A stretch of DNA of 64,000 nucleotides from a bacterium (GCA_030430075.1 JAUIGN010000002.1:186001-250000); one strand, 5' to 3'. Shown: positions 17,001 through 26,663, counted from the first letter of the stretch. Numbers and translations are program-made. Notes: a model not told the origin generated them from the letters alone.

Positions 17001-18386
17001 TCAGGCGAGAATCGCTTTGGCGACGTGTCCGGCGACGTTCGTGAGTCGGAAGTCGCGCCCGGCATAGCGATAGGTCAGCTTCAAGTGATCCAGCCCCAGC
17101 AGGTGCAACGTGGTCGCATGCAGGTCGTGAATGTGAAATTTGTCGACAGCGGCTGAGATTCCGAAATCGTCGGTCGCGCCGTAGTTCATTCCACCCTTGA
17201 CGCCGCCACCGGCCATCCACATCGTGAAGCCGGTCGCATTATGATCGCGACCGTCCTGGTTGCGCACCGCCGGCGTCCGCCCGAATTCGCCTCCCCAGAT
17301 GACGAGGGTGTCTTTCAGCATGTCGCGTCGCTTGAGGTCCGACAGCAAGGCGGCGATCGGCTGGTCGGTCGCCAGGCAGTTGCTGCCCAGCCGCTCGTGC
17401 AACTTGCTGTGCTGATCCCAGCCTTCATGCGTCAGCTCGATGTACCTCACACCAGCTTCGGCAAACCGTCTCGCCATCAGGCACTGGCGCCCGAAATCGT
17501 CGGTCGCCTTGCCGCCGACGCCATACAGGTCGAGCGTCTCCTGGGTTTCCCCGGAAAGATCCATCAACTTCGGCACCGACGTCTGCATGCGAAATCCCAA
17601 CTCGTAGGATTCAATGACGCCGTCCAGCTGCGAGTTCGCCGGATTGCGCTCGGCCGCCCGGCGATTCATGGCTTGCAGGAGGTCGACTTGTTTCCGCTGC
17701 AATTCCGCAGTTGCTGCCGGGTTGTTGATGTTGCCGATTCGGGCGTCCTTCAAAGACTGTCCCGGATCGCCGATGCGGGTTCCCTGGTAGACGGCGGGCA
17801 GAAACGAGCTGCCGTAGTTTTGCGCACCACCGAGCCGCGCGGGTGGCTTGATCGTGATAAAACCGGGCAGGTCCTGACTCTCGGTCCCCAACCCGTAAAG
17901 AACCCACGCTCCGACCGACGGGCGGACAAACTGAAAGCTGCCGGTATGCAGCTGCACCAGCGCTTGAGGATGATTCGGAACGTCCGTATACATCGAATTC
18001 AGGACGCACAAATCGTCGGCATGCTCGGCGAGATGCGGATAGAGGTCGGAGATCATGACGCCGTTCGCGCCACGCGGCTGGAACGCCCACGGCGATGGCT
18101 TTAACTTGCGACCTTTCTGGCCGTTTTGGCCGGCCGCACTGCCAGGCGACTTGCCGGCATGCGCTTCCAGCAACGGCTTATGGTCGAAGGTATCGACGTG
18201 CGACGGACCACCCCGCATACAGAGAAAGATCACCCGTTTGGCACGCGGCTCGAAGTGCGGCTCCTTCGGTGCCAGAGGACTCGTGTAGGACTTGGTACTT
18301 GCCTCGGCGGCCAGTGCCGAAAATGCCAGGAAGCCGAAACCACACGAGGTCGATTGCAGCATCTCTCGTCGTGACAGCTTGAACAT
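17001..18386 (-). CDS. DUF1501 domain-containing protein, Tat-exported
   Basis: A 461-residue protein of the sulfatase-like DUF1501 family. The N-terminus MFKLSRREMLQ plus a hydrophobic stretch is a Tat-type signal. Family landmarks include the MRGGPSHVDTFDHKP block, ELTHEGWDQH, VIWGGEFGRTP and DGRDHNATGF. ATG 18386 is preferred over 18395 because AGAGGA sits 8 bases upstream of it but directly abuts the other. It lies downstream of the PSCyt/DUF1553 gene on the same strand with a 268-base gap; the two families are habitual neighbours in planctomycetes. The biochemical role is not established. Confidence 0.92.
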   Translation of the reverse strand: MFKLSRREMLQSTSCGFGFLAFSALAAEASTKSYTSPLAPKEPHFEPRAKRVIFLCMRGGPSHVDTFDHKPLLEAHAGKSPGSAAGQNGQKGRKLKPSPWAFQPRGANGVMISDLYPHLAEHADDLCVLNSMYTDVPNHPQALVQLHTGSFQFVRPSVGAWVLYGLGTESQDLPGFITIKPPARLGGAQNYGSSFLPAVYQGTRIGDPGQSLKDARIGNINNPAATAELQRKQVDLLQAMNRRAAERNPANSQLDGVIESYELGFRMQTSVPKLMDLSGETQETLDLYGVGGKATDDFGRQCLMARRFAEAGVRYIELTHEGWDQHSKLHERLGSNCLATDQPIAALLSDLKRRDMLKDTLVIWGGEFGRTPAVRNQDGRDHNATGFTMWMAGGGVKGGMNYGATDDFGISAAVDKFHIHDLHATTLHLLGLDHLKLTYRYAGRDFRLTNVAGHVAKAILA

Positions 18387-18654
18387 GAAAGACATCCTCT
18401 AGAAGGTGAAATTGCCGTCCGGGTGGGTTAAAGGAGGGGTATCTTGTGGCCGGGCGGGTGCCGTTCGCCGCGGGCGGCAACAGGGATCAACCCTCGCTCT
18501 GAGACGCCTCTTCCATAAGTGAACAGAAAACCGGTGAGGCTGGACCTCAAACCAATGCAAACCAATAACAGGCTGACGCTCACGACAAATTAATTCGCTC
18601 CGGTTGGTCGCGATGCTTGGACTCACGGTCAACAACGTTGAACCCACCGGCACG

Positions 18655-21150
18655 CTAATCGACGTAGCGAAATTCGGAGCAGGCAAACAACGTCTGACAA
18701 AAACTGGCCCAGGCCTTCGCATTGGCGTCTGCAGGTTGAGCCGAGGGGCCGGCGAATGACTTGCGGGCACCGCGGAGAAACTCGGTCGCTGCGGCCACCT
18801 CGTCGCCAGTCGGCACACGGGCCAATGCCAGACGATAGGCCAGTTCGACTCGCTGATCCGGCTGAAGCTGACCTGCCGCCAATACTCGGTCGGCAAACCT
18901 GGCTGCCTGCTCGATTACGAACGGGCTGTTCATCATGAACAGGGCCTGCGTGGGCACCGTGGTCACTTCACGCTGCCCGTAAATCATGCTCGGGTCGGGA
19001 AAGTCGAACACCTGGAGAATTTCCGGCACCGCGCCGCGAACAATCGGTAGATAGACGCTCCGTTGGCGACTCTGGACAGCAAACTGGTCTGGCCGCAGGT
19101 TCCGGCCGACATTGCCGTCGCCAATCGTTTCGACGATCGACCCTTTCCCCGGGGTGAGGTCGAGTTGCCCGCTGGTCATCAGGATCGCGTCACGAATCGC
19201 CTCGACTTCCAATCGCCGCTGGTTCGCTCGCCACAGCAGGCGGTTGTCCGGGTCGATCTGCGCACCCTGCGGGTTCGAGGCAGACGTCATTTGGTAAACG
19301 CGGGTATTCGTAATCGAGCGGACCAGTTGCTTGACGGACCAGCCCGTCTCAATGAACTCGGCCGCCAAATGGTCCAGCAACTGCGGATGGGATGGCCGAT
19401 CACCGCTCGCGCCGAAGTTGTTGACGCTGGTAACCAGGCCGCTTCCAAACAGGTGCATCCAGACACGGTTCACGGTCACGCGGGCCGTGAGCGGGTTGTC
19501 GGCACTGGCAATCCAACGCGCGTACTCCAACCGGCCGCTCGTCTTGTTCGTGAACACCGGAGGTTTGTTGGCATTCAGAACACTGAGAAATCCGCGGGGG
19601 ATCGTCTTGCCTCGATCGTTCGCCTCGCCCCGCACCCGCAGTTCCGTGTCGGCCGGGCGGGCCGCATCTTGGGTGGCCATGACCAGCAGGGTGTCCGCGT
19701 TGCCGGTCGTTGGCGCCGGCTCTGCGTCGGCTTGCCGGGCTTTGCGGACTTGCTTCTGCAGCCGCGCGATCTGGGTTTCGGTCGCCGCCAATCGCTTGGC
19801 GGCCGCCGGATTCTTGTCGGCATTCTTGCGAAGTTGGGCGAGCCGGCGTTTGGCCGCGGCGAGTTGCCCGGCCTGTTGTTTCAGCGCCTTCGCATTCTGG
19901 GCCTTGCCTTTGCCGGGACCCCCGGGCGTGATCCGTTTCAGGCCGCTCGGTGCGAGTGCCAACAACTGCCCCTGCTGGCGGTTCCCGTTGATCTTGCCCG
20001 TGCCATACAACGTGTCCGTGCTGCGAAAAATCCCTGCCAGGGCGTAATAGTCTTCGTGCGGAATCGGGTCGAACTTGTGATCGTGGCAACGGGCGCAACT
20101 GGCCGTAAAAGCGAGAAAGGCCTGCGTGGTGACGTCGATTTGTTCGTCGACCACATCCATGAGAAACTTCTCCCGATTCGGCTCGTTGAGCGACTTGGTT
20201 CCGATCGCCAGGAGCCCGGTGGCGATCAGTTGCTCGTTGCGCTGCTCCGTGTTCTCCGCCGGCAGCAGATCGCCAGCGATTTGCTCGACGATGAATCGAT
20301 CGAACGGCTTATCATCGTTGAACGCCGCGATCACGTAGTCCCTGTATCGCCAGGCGTAGGGAAACGTGAAATTCCGCTCCATCCCGGTGGACTCACCGTA
20401 CCGGACCACGTCCAGCCAGTGCCGGCCCCAGCGTTCACCGAACCGGGACGAATCGAGGAGCCGATCAACCAGGCGGGCAAACGCCTCGGGAGAAGGGTCC
20501 GCCACAAACTCGTCCACCTGAGCGGGCGTGGGCGGCAGCCCGGTCAAGTCGAAATAGACTCGCCGCACCAAGACCCGCGGATCGGCTCGCCGAGCCGGCT
20601 GCAGACCGTGTGATTCCAGCCGCGCCAGCACGTAACGGTCAATGGCATTGCGGCCCCATTCCGGATCCTTGACGGTGGGAGGTGACGCCTGGCTCAACGG
20701 CTGCAACGACCAGAACTGGCGTGCCTTGTCCAGGTCAAGCTGCGGCTTGACCACCGGCATTTTATCGTCGCGCGGGTCAGGTGCTCCCATCTTGATCCAC
20801 TTCTCAAAGTCGGCAATCACCGTGTCCGGCAACTGCTCGTCAGGAGGCATCTCAAAATCTTCGAACCGCAGCGCGCCGATCAGGAGGCTCTCCTTCAGGT
20901 CACCGGGCACCACTGCGTGGCCTGAATCGCCGCCGGTGCGGATCCCCTCGCGAGAATCGAGGACCAGACCGCCTTCAATCTGTTCCGCCTCCGTCGAGTG
21001 GCAGGCGTAGCAATGCTTCACCAGTACCGGACGGATCTTCTTCTCAAAAAACTCGACACCCTCCCGATCCGGCTCGGCGGAACGGAGCGCGGATTGACCG
21101 TTCAGGATCGCGACCGCGACCAACACCAACGTGAGGGCAGGTCTTCGCAT
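18655..21150 (-). CDS. PSCyt1 cytochrome c / DUF1549 / DUF1553 secreted protein
   Basis: An 831-residue secreted protein with the planctomycete three-part architecture. After a signal peptide (about 1-24) comes a PSCyt1 heme domain with CYACH at 47-51. A DUF1549 domain follows (G-R-H-W-L-D-V-V-R-Y, and a second heme-type motif CARCHDHKFDP). A Lys/Ala/Gln-rich linker with coiled-coil character leads to a C-terminal DUF1553 domain (N-R-V-W-M-H-L-F-G-x-G-L-V). The start has GGAG 7 bases upstream. The pair with the DUF1501 gene downstream is typical of planctomycetes; a role in polysaccharide use is often suggested but not shown here. Confidence 0.93.
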   Translation of the reverse strand: MRRPALTLVLVAVAILNGQSALRSAEPDREGVEFFEKKIRPVLVKHCYACHSTEAEQIEGGLVLDSREGIRTGGDSGHAVVPGDLKESLLIGALRFEDFEMPPDEQLPDTVIADFEKWIKMGAPDPRDDKMPVVKPQLDLDKARQFWSLQPLSQASPPTVKDPEWGRNAIDRYVLARLESHGLQPARRADPRVLVRRVYFDLTGLPPTPAQVDEFVADPSPEAFARLVDRLLDSSRFGERWGRHWLDVVRYGESTGMERNFTFPYAWRYRDYVIAAFNDDKPFDRFIVEQIAGDLLPAENTEQRNEQLIATGLLAIGTKSLNEPNREKFLMDVVDEQIDVTTQAFLAFTASCARCHDHKFDPIPHEDYYALAGIFRSTDTLYGTGKINGNRQQGQLLALAPSGLKRITPGGPGKGKAQNAKALKQQAGQLAAAKRRLAQLRKNADKNPAAAKRLAATETQIARLQKQVRKARQADAEPAPTTGNADTLLVMATQDAARPADTELRVRGEANDRGKTIPRGFLSVLNANKPPVFTNKTSGRLEYARWIASADNPLTARVTVNRVWMHLFGSGLVTSVNNFGASGDRPSHPQLLDHLAAEFIETGWSVKQLVRSITNTRVYQMTSASNPQGAQIDPDNRLLWRANQRRLEVEAIRDAILMTSGQLDLTPGKGSIVETIGDGNVGRNLRPDQFAVQSRQRSVYLPIVRGAVPEILQVFDFPDPSMIYGQREVTTVPTQALFMMNSPFVIEQAARFADRVLAAGQLQPDQRVELAYRLALARVPTGDEVAAATEFLRGARKSFAGPSAQPADANAKAWASFCQTLFACSEFRYVD

Positions 21151-21195
21151 GGGTGTCTCCAGAGAAGGAAAGGTGGGTCGAGCCCGTGGGTCGCA

Positions 21196-21249
21196 GGTCC
21201 ATCAGTTATGGGCCCATCAGTAGATGGGCCCATCAGTTATGCGGCCATC
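21196..21249. repeat. 15/16-bp tandem repeat
   Basis: Three to four units of the type GGCCCATCAGTTATG, the last degenerate, lie 46 bases upstream of the ATG of the PSCyt/DUF1553 gene. This is another intergenic short tandem array upstream of a secreted-protein gene. Confidence 0.85.
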
Positions 21250-21559
21250 AACGGGGGGGCATGTTCGCTGCGCAGGGGATCGCCGTGGCATTCGTTCGTA
21301 TGATGCGCGGGCCGCTCGTTTTATTGGACACGGCTCGGTGAAATCCGGGCGAAATTTTGCCACAGCCGGGTTACGGCGGCAAGCTTGGCGGCTGGGTGGC
21401 GAAATACGGTCAACGCGTACGGGGCCACCTCCCCTTCCCCGCCGGTCCCCGGAAACTGGCCGGGAGTTGCCAGTTGGTGTGCACCTGCTACACTCGCTTC
21501 CCCCCGCCGAAGTGGCGGACCGTGATACCACCTTTCGATCTGGAGCTCGCTGGAACCTG

Positions 21560-22516
21560 ATGTCCAAACCGCAAGAAGCGCCGTCGCATGCCGAGAACTA
21601 CGAAGCCACTTCTGAAGCCACTGGGTCGAAGCGGAGCTGCTGCCTGACCGGCTGCCTGTTGATGCTGCTGGCCATCGTGCTCGTCGTCGGAGTGGGTGGC
21701 TTCCTGGGATACCGCTGGCTCCAGAACCAGTTGGACCGCTACACCTCGGACACGCCGGCGGATCTGCCGACCGTCGAACTGCCCGCCGAAGAGCTCGCCG
21801 AAATCGAGAAACGGGTCGAGACTTTCCAAGAGACGCTGGAGAAAAATGAACCAACCGAGGACCTGGTGTTGACCGCGGAAGAGATCAATGCCCTGATCAC
21901 CAAGGACGACGACATGCGCGGCCGGGTCTTTGTTCGGATCGACGAGGGCCAGGTTTCCGGCGACGTGAGTATCCCGACCGACTTCCTGCCCGGTGGCAAA
22001 GGCCGCTTCTTCAATGCTTCGGCTTCGTTCGACGTCTCCCTGGAAAACGGCGTGCTGATCGTGACGCTGACCGGCGCCGAAGTGAAAGGGGAACAGGTTC
22101 CGCCGCAATTCATCGAAGGGATGAGCAAAGAGAATCTGGCCAAGGAACTTTATAAGGACCCGGAAGTCGCGGCCACCCTGCGCCGCATCAAGAGCGTCAC
22201 GATCGAAGACGATCGGATTGTCTTGAAGCCCGAAACGGTGGCTTCGTCGGACGGTGAGACGGAAGGGGACGACCAGAGCGACGCGGCCCCAGCGGCAACG
22301 ACAGCAGAGGGCGCCAACCCGGCGAAGAGCGGGCCGGCCGAATCGGCCAACGACGGCACAGGTGCAACGGAGGCAACGCAGCCGGAGCCAACAAAGGCAA
22401 CCACAGAAGTCGACGATGCCGGTGAAGCGGATGCGGCAAGCGGTGCGGCCGGGTCGAGCGAGCGGGCCGAGCCGACAGGGACGGCGCGAGCGGCGACGAC
22501 GGGAGCACCTGAGTAG
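21560..22516 (+). CDS. single-pass membrane-anchored protein, function unknown
   Basis: A 318-residue protein. A short cytoplasmic N-terminus with a CC pair precedes one transmembrane segment (about residues 31-51, CLLMLLAIVLVVGVGGFLGY). A soluble domain follows, with an acidic helical linker (about 68-100) and a beta-rich core (R-V-F-V-R-I-D-E-G-Q-V-S-G-D, about 118-215). The tail is about 105 residues of Ala/Thr/Glu/Ser/Pro low complexity. ATG 21560 is chosen because it places the membrane segment near the N-terminus; the frame is open upstream but reads as non-coding. The core resembles small planctomycete membrane proteins of unknown function. It is convergent with the nap-linked gene at 22578. 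Confidence 0.75.
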   Translation: MSKPQEAPSHAENYEATSEATGSKRSCCLTGCLLMLLAIVLVVGVGGFLGYRWLQNQLDRYTSDTPADLPTVELPAEELAEIEKRVETFQETLEKNEPTEDLVLTAEEINALITKDDDMRGRVFVRIDEGQVSGDVSIPTDFLPGGKGRFFNASASFDVSLENGVLIVTLTGAEVKGEQVPPQFIEGMSKENLAKELYKDPEVAATLRRIKSVTIEDDRIVLKPETVASSDGETEGDDQSDAAPAATTAEGANPAKSGPAESANDGTGATEATQPEPTKATTEVDDAGEADAASGAAGSSERAEPTGTARAATTGAPE

Positions 22517-22577
22517 GGCCCGCCACATGGACGTCTTGACGGCAATTCAGAACGGCCGATGAGTCACCGCCAGAACG

Positions 22578-23081
22578 TCACGAATGTTTCGTTCCCGCGG
22601 CGGTGTGGGGCGAGCTTGCCGGCGGGCGGTGAGCGATCCGTACTAGTCGCACCCCCCCCCGTTGCCGTTCCAATGTATCGATCCAATCGGTCCCCTGCCA
22701 ACGGTAGCGGACCTGAACACGCGGATGGGTACCGGCCAGCAGCAACTCGAGCGTGTGTTGCAGCTGTTCCGCCGTCTTCGCCCGCCGGACTGCGGCCCGT
22801 CGTTCGCTGGTCGTCCGCTGCATCAGGAGGACATCGGATCCGACGGCCCCGATATCCGCGAACAAATGGCGGACCTGCTCGTCGGTAAGCTGAGCCTCGC
22901 GCATCGGCGGCAGTTCCGCCAAGTCCATACCATGGTGGTTCGGGGGGTGATCGAGTGCCTGGAGTCCGGGTGCGGCAGGACCGACCAGCGTTTCCGCGTG
23001 GCTGGATTCGCGACCGGGCGATTGGTTGTGGGGGCGAAGGCGAAACCAGTCGCGCCGCGACATCCTGTTGTGGTCAGTCAT
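22578..23081 (-). CDS. hypothetical protein, last gene of the nap operon
   Basis: A 167-residue protein I do not recognise. It opens with SRRDWFRLRPHNQ, followed by a Pro/His-rich stretch and an alpha/beta domain (DVLLMQRTTSERRA, a helix with AKTAEQLQHTLELLL, then V-Q-V-R-Y-R-W-Q-G-T-D-W). Its ATG is only 7 bases after the NapB-like stop, so it is probably co-transcribed and nap-related, perhaps an accessory factor. A run of nine C on the plus strand (22652-22660) makes a G9 tract in its 3' coding end; one slipped base there would change the last 20 or so residues. Confidence 0.7.
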   Translation of the reverse strand: MTDHNRMSRRDWFRLRPHNQSPGRESSHAETLVGPAAPGLQALDHPPNHHGMDLAELPPMREAQLTDEQVRHLFADIGAVGSDVLLMQRTTSERRAAVRRAKTAEQLQHTLELLLAGTHPRVQVRYRWQGTDWIDTLERQRGGVRLVRIAHRPPASSPHTAAGTKHS

Positions 23082-23088
23082 TCGTGCC

Positions 23089-23904
23089 TCACTCGATAAT
23101 CTTCGGGCCGGGGAGAAATTTCGGTGCGGAGATCAAAAGGGTTTGATCGAGGGCGGCGGAGGGTGCGTGGCATTGCTGACAATTCGTCCTCCAGGGATGC
23201 GTGGTGCGTATTCCGAACTCCCCCACATAGCCGTGGCAGCTCATGCAGTCCGACCGCATCCAGGTTGAATGGGGGATGATGGGAGGTGCGCCAGAAAACG
23301 CGCGTGGCCCTTGTTCGGGGGCTGCCAAACCGGCAAAAGAATTCTCACCAAACGGGGTCACCGGCAGATGCCGGGCGTTGCTTTCGACGTGACACTGGGC
23401 GCAGTTGGTCAGCAGACGATGCGACATGCGTGGTATTCGAAACGATGCCGCCCTGGCACCCTCGACGTGACAAGCGACGCAGGACGCATCGGAACGCTGG
23501 TCGATGGGATGGGGTGTCGTCGGCGGCGCCCCATTAAATGCCCGATTCCGTTGGCGACGGTCGAGGGACTGTTGCTTGTCGGCCGGAGTGATTGCAATCT
23601 CAGCCAGCGGATCCGATTTCACCGCGAGACTTGCCCGAAAACTCGCCAGGCTCACTTCCGGGCGGCGGCGAGATCTCCGGGTTACCTCGGCCATCTTCGC
23701 ATAGGCGGTGGCCGGAATGACGCCCTCTCCGCCGGCCGGCATCGATTCGGATTCGGCTTTGCCGTCCTCCAGCGACCAGGGCACGGACGAATGGCGGGCC
23801 GGCATCGGCGCCTGGATGCCGGTGAAGTAGCCGACGAGGGCGATGGCAATCAGGGCGAAAGCGACCAGCCGGGTGCTTCGAGACTTCCTGTCCGCATGCA
23901 TCAT
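23089..23904 (-). CDS. NapB-like tetraheme cytochrome c (tandem duplication of the diheme unit)
   Basis: A 271-residue protein with an N-terminal membrane or signal segment (about 13-30). It has four CxxCH heme motifs at 142-146 (CVACH), 168-172 (CAQCH), 220-224 (CMSCH) and 242-246 (CQQCH). Each pair is preceded by the NapB-type sequence R-A-F-x-G-A-P-P-x-x-P-H, so the protein looks like two NapB diheme units in tandem. Ordinary NapB has two hemes. NapB passes electrons to NapA in the periplasm. Its ATGATG overlaps the napA stop codon, indicating translational coupling. A strictly NapB-homologous function is inferred from these motifs and from the operon. Confidence 0.85.
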   Translation of the reverse strand: MMHADRKSRSTRLVAFALIAIALVGYFTGIQAPMPARHSSVPWSLEDGKAESESMPAGGEGVIPATAYAKMAEVTRRSRRRPEVSLASFRASLAVKSDPLAEIAITPADKQQSLDRRQRNRAFNGAPPTTPHPIDQRSDASCVACHVEGARAASFRIPRMSHRLLTNCAQCHVESNARHLPVTPFGENSFAGLAAPEQGPRAFSGAPPIIPHSTWMRSDCMSCHGYVGEFGIRTTHPWRTNCQQCHAPSAALDQTLLISAPKFLPGPKIIE

Positions 23905-26333
23905 GAGACCTTCTTGATCCGAACCGCCGACTTCTTGTAGTCCGGCTGCTTAGAGAACGGGTCGATGGCATCGAGCGTCAAGTCGTTCACCAACACCGTT
24001 TCGTCAAAGAACGGAATGAAGACCGTCCCCTCCGGTGGCTGGCCACGCCCATGAATCCAGATCGGCATGACGAGCGACCCCCGCCGTGACTCGATCTTCA
24101 CTTGATCGCCGTTTTCCAGATCATGGGCTGCGGCGTCCGCTTCATTCATCTCGAGGTACCCGCCCGGCATCGCCCGGTTCAGTTGAGGAATGCGGCGAGT
24201 CATCGTCCCGGTATGCCAATGTTCAAGCACGCGCCCGGTACACAGCATGAACGGATATTCCTCATCGGGGACTTCAGCCGGAGGCACCCAGGGCTGAAAC
24301 CAGATCTGGGCTCGGTCATCGTCGGTTGGCGAGTGGTAAAACTGGACGCCCCTCCCTTCTTCGACGTACGGATCATACCCCTCGGAAAACCGCAATCGGG
24401 TCTCTTTCCAGGTCCCATCCTTTTCGACGACCGGCCAACGCATCCCGCGCGTGTTGACGTACTCGACATACGGCGCGAGGTCCTTGTGCTTCATGCGTGT
24501 GAACTGCCGGTACTCTTCGAACAGCCCTTCATCGACGTTGATATCGTAGTAGTGCTCCCATTCCCAGATCGGCACCGGTTGGTCGTCCTGTTTCTGTTCG
24601 AACAAAAACCTCCCGTCACGGTCGGCCATGCCTTTCAGGCCCCGCTCGAACAACTCGTGGGCCACAGCAATCGTTTGCCAGCAGTCGTCCCGCGCGTCAC
24701 CTGGCGGATCGACCATCTTGAACCACTGCTGCGTCCGCCGCTCGGAATTACCGAAGATGCCGTTTTTTTCGACCCACATGGCGGAGGGCAAGATCAAGTC
24801 GGCCAGCCGTGTGGTCGCGGTGGGGTAGACGTCGCTGACGATGAGGAATTTGTCCGCCAGCCCGGCATCGCGTTTGCCCTTGGGATTGAACAGCTTATTC
24901 AGGTTGGGCAGCGTCTGGCCAGGATTGGTCACTTGGACCCAGATCGTTCCGATCTCGCCGCCTTGATCCGTGGGCGTGCAAAAACTTTCCCACATCTTCA
25001 CCGTGTGAAAGCCGGGAGTCGCATTGATACGACCCGCAGGAAGGTTCCAGAATTCTTCCGTCTGCTGGCGGTGCGCCTCATTCGCGACCACGCGTCCTCC
25101 GGGCAGGGTGTGGGCCAGCGTCCCGACCTCGCGCACCGTGCCACAGGCGGATGGCTGGCCGGTGAGACTGGTCGGTGCGTCCCCGGGCGTGCCAAAGTGG
25201 CCGCTCAAAAGATGAATCCCATGGACCAACGTGTTGATCGCCGTTCCCCGTGTGTGCTGGTTCATGCCCATACACCACAGCGAGGTGATCTTGAGGTCCG
25301 GATTGCCAAACAAATCGCCCAGCATACGAATCTGGTCCGCCGGCACACCCGAAAGCTCCTCGACGTGTTCCGGCGTGTACGGCTCGAGCTGTTTCTTGTA
25401 TTCGTCAAACGAGATCGGCTTGCCGTGCAAGTTCGGATTCGCGTCGTCGGGCACCTTGAAGTTACAGTAGGATTCGACGAATTCTCGGTCGTAGGTGCCG
25501 TTCTTGATGAGCAAGTGGGCGACGCCGTTCGCGATCGCCAGATCCCCGTGGCCTCGCATTTCGAGGTAGTGTTGGCAGGCCTCGGTCGTGCGGGTCCGCC
25601 GCGTGCTGATATCGATGAGCGTAATCTGCTCGCCACGGCTCCGCCGATCGACCACCCGTGAGAAAAGCACCGGGTGCATTTCCGCCGGGTTGTTTCCCCA
25701 CATGATCAGCACGTCGCACGCATCCAGATCGTCGTAACAGCCTGCCGGTTCATCGACCCCATAGGTTGCCAGGAAGCCGGTGACTGCGGAGGCCATGCAG
25801 AGTCGCGCGTTCGGGTCGATATGGTTGTTGGCCAGCCCCCCCTTCATGAACTTCTGGGCCGCGTACCCCTCGGGGATCGTCCACTGTCCCGAACCGTAGA
25901 AAGCGAATCGTTCGGGCGCCGCTTCCACGCGGTCGGCGATTGTCTTGATTGCTTCCTGCCAGCTAATCTCACGGTAGCCGTCGCCGTCGCGGAGCAGCGG
26001 TTTGGTGAGGCGATCGCTGCCGTAGAGCGCCGAGCCGACATGGTAGCCCTTGACGCACAACAGGCCCTTGTTGACTTCCGCATTGCGGTCACCGGCAACG
26101 GCCACGACCTTGCCACCCTGTACGCCGACCTGGACATGGCAGCCGGTCCCGCAAAACCGGCAGGGCGCCTTGTTCCACTCCACACCCTCCGCACCGTCCG
26201 CCGGTTCGTCCGCCAATACCGGCAGCGCATAGGGCGGCCCGCCCGCCACGGCCGTCGCTGCCGCCATCGCGGTCGCCTTCATGAATTGCCGACGCTGAAT
26301 CACGTCGATTGCCGGCGTTTCGCCGTTCCCCAT
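23901..26333 (-). CDS. napA: periplasmic nitrate reductase catalytic subunit NapA
   Basis: An 810-residue molybdopterin oxidoreductase that reduces nitrate to nitrite in the periplasm. A Tat signal (RRQFMKA, residues 14-20) is followed by a [4Fe-4S] motif with C58, C61, C65 and C93 (CRFCGTGC ... LLCVKG). The molybdenum ligand is C179 in ARLCMASAV. The bis-MGD domains continue through WGNNPAEMHPVL and the C-terminal VNDLTLDAIDP. Length and motifs fit NapA rather than cytoplasmic Nas or membrane Nar. ATG 26333 is chosen over an upstream GTG because AGGAG lies just upstream of it. It is second in napD-napA-napB-like-hypothetical, 11 bases after napD. Confidence 0.95.
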   Translation of the reverse strand: MGNGETPAIDVIQRRQFMKATAMAAATAVAGGPPYALPVLADEPADGAEGVEWNKAPCRFCGTGCHVQVGVQGGKVVAVAGDRNAEVNKGLLCVKGYHVGSALYGSDRLTKPLLRDGDGYREISWQEAIKTIADRVEAAPERFAFYGSGQWTIPEGYAAQKFMKGGLANNHIDPNARLCMASAVTGFLATYGVDEPAGCYDDLDACDVLIMWGNNPAEMHPVLFSRVVDRRSRGEQITLIDISTRRTRTTEACQHYLEMRGHGDLAIANGVAHLLIKNGTYDREFVESYCNFKVPDDANPNLHGKPISFDEYKKQLEPYTPEHVEELSGVPADQIRMLGDLFGNPDLKITSLWCMGMNQHTRGTAINTLVHGIHLLSGHFGTPGDAPTSLTGQPSACGTVREVGTLAHTLPGGRVVANEAHRQQTEEFWNLPAGRINATPGFHTVKMWESFCTPTDQGGEIGTIWVQVTNPGQTLPNLNKLFNPKGKRDAGLADKFLIVSDVYPTATTRLADLILPSAMWVEKNGIFGNSERRTQQWFKMVDPPGDARDDCWQTIAVAHELFERGLKGMADRDGRFLFEQKQDDQPVPIWEWEHYYDINVDEGLFEEYRQFTRMKHKDLAPYVEYVNTRGMRWPVVEKDGTWKETRLRFSEGYDPYVEEGRGVQFYHSPTDDDRAQIWFQPWVPPAEVPDEEYPFMLCTGRVLEHWHTGTMTRRIPQLNRAMPGGYLEMNEADAAAHDLENGDQVKIESRRGSLVMPIWIHGRGQPPEGTVFIPFFDETVLVNDLTLDAIDPFSKQPDYKKSAVRIKKVS

Positions 26334-26344
26334 GGCTTCGCTCC

Positions 26345-26611
26345 TCACCGGAAATCCGCTTCCGGATGCTCTGGCTCCGTCTCAAAATGAACGAATACCA
26401 CGTCCACGAACGCAACGCCCCGACACTCCCGCAGGTGCCGAGTTGTTTCTTCGAGGGCCATGGGCGTGGGTGACTCGATCGTGATCGGCAGGCGGCGCGT
26501 TGTCTCGTCGAACGGACCAGTTTCCACACCAGGCAACGCCCGCAGCGAACTCAAGAGCCGAGCGGTTGCGTTGGGAGGACCCTCCAGGGTGGCGACAACA
26601 CTGGCGATCAT
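26345..26611 (-). CDS. napD: NapD, chaperone for NapA maturation
   Basis: An 88-residue ferredoxin-fold protein (MIASVVATLEG ... ALPGVETGPFDE ... GVAFVDVVFVHFE) matching NapD in size, fold pattern and place. NapD binds the NapA Tat signal peptide and guards cofactor insertion before export. It is the first gene of the nap operon. ATG 26611 has AGG 6 bases upstream; a GTG at 26614 would add one residue. The sequence is divergent, so the call leans partly on position next to napA. Confidence 0.85.
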   Translation of the reverse strand: MIASVVATLEGPPNATARLLSSLRALPGVETGPFDETTRRLPITIESPTPMALEETTRHLRECRGVAFVDVVFVHFETEPEHPEADFR

Positions 26612-26663
26612 CACTGACCTTCGTACATCCGAGAACCCCCGTCACCTTCCGCGTAACGACCAC

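Noticed and set aside
19063..20613. 516-codon plus-strand frame
   Set aside because: Antisense to the PSCyt/DUF1553 gene, whose motifs are unmistakable on the minus strand.
24102..25661. 519-codon plus-strand frame
   Set aside because: Antisense to napA; no domain is visible.
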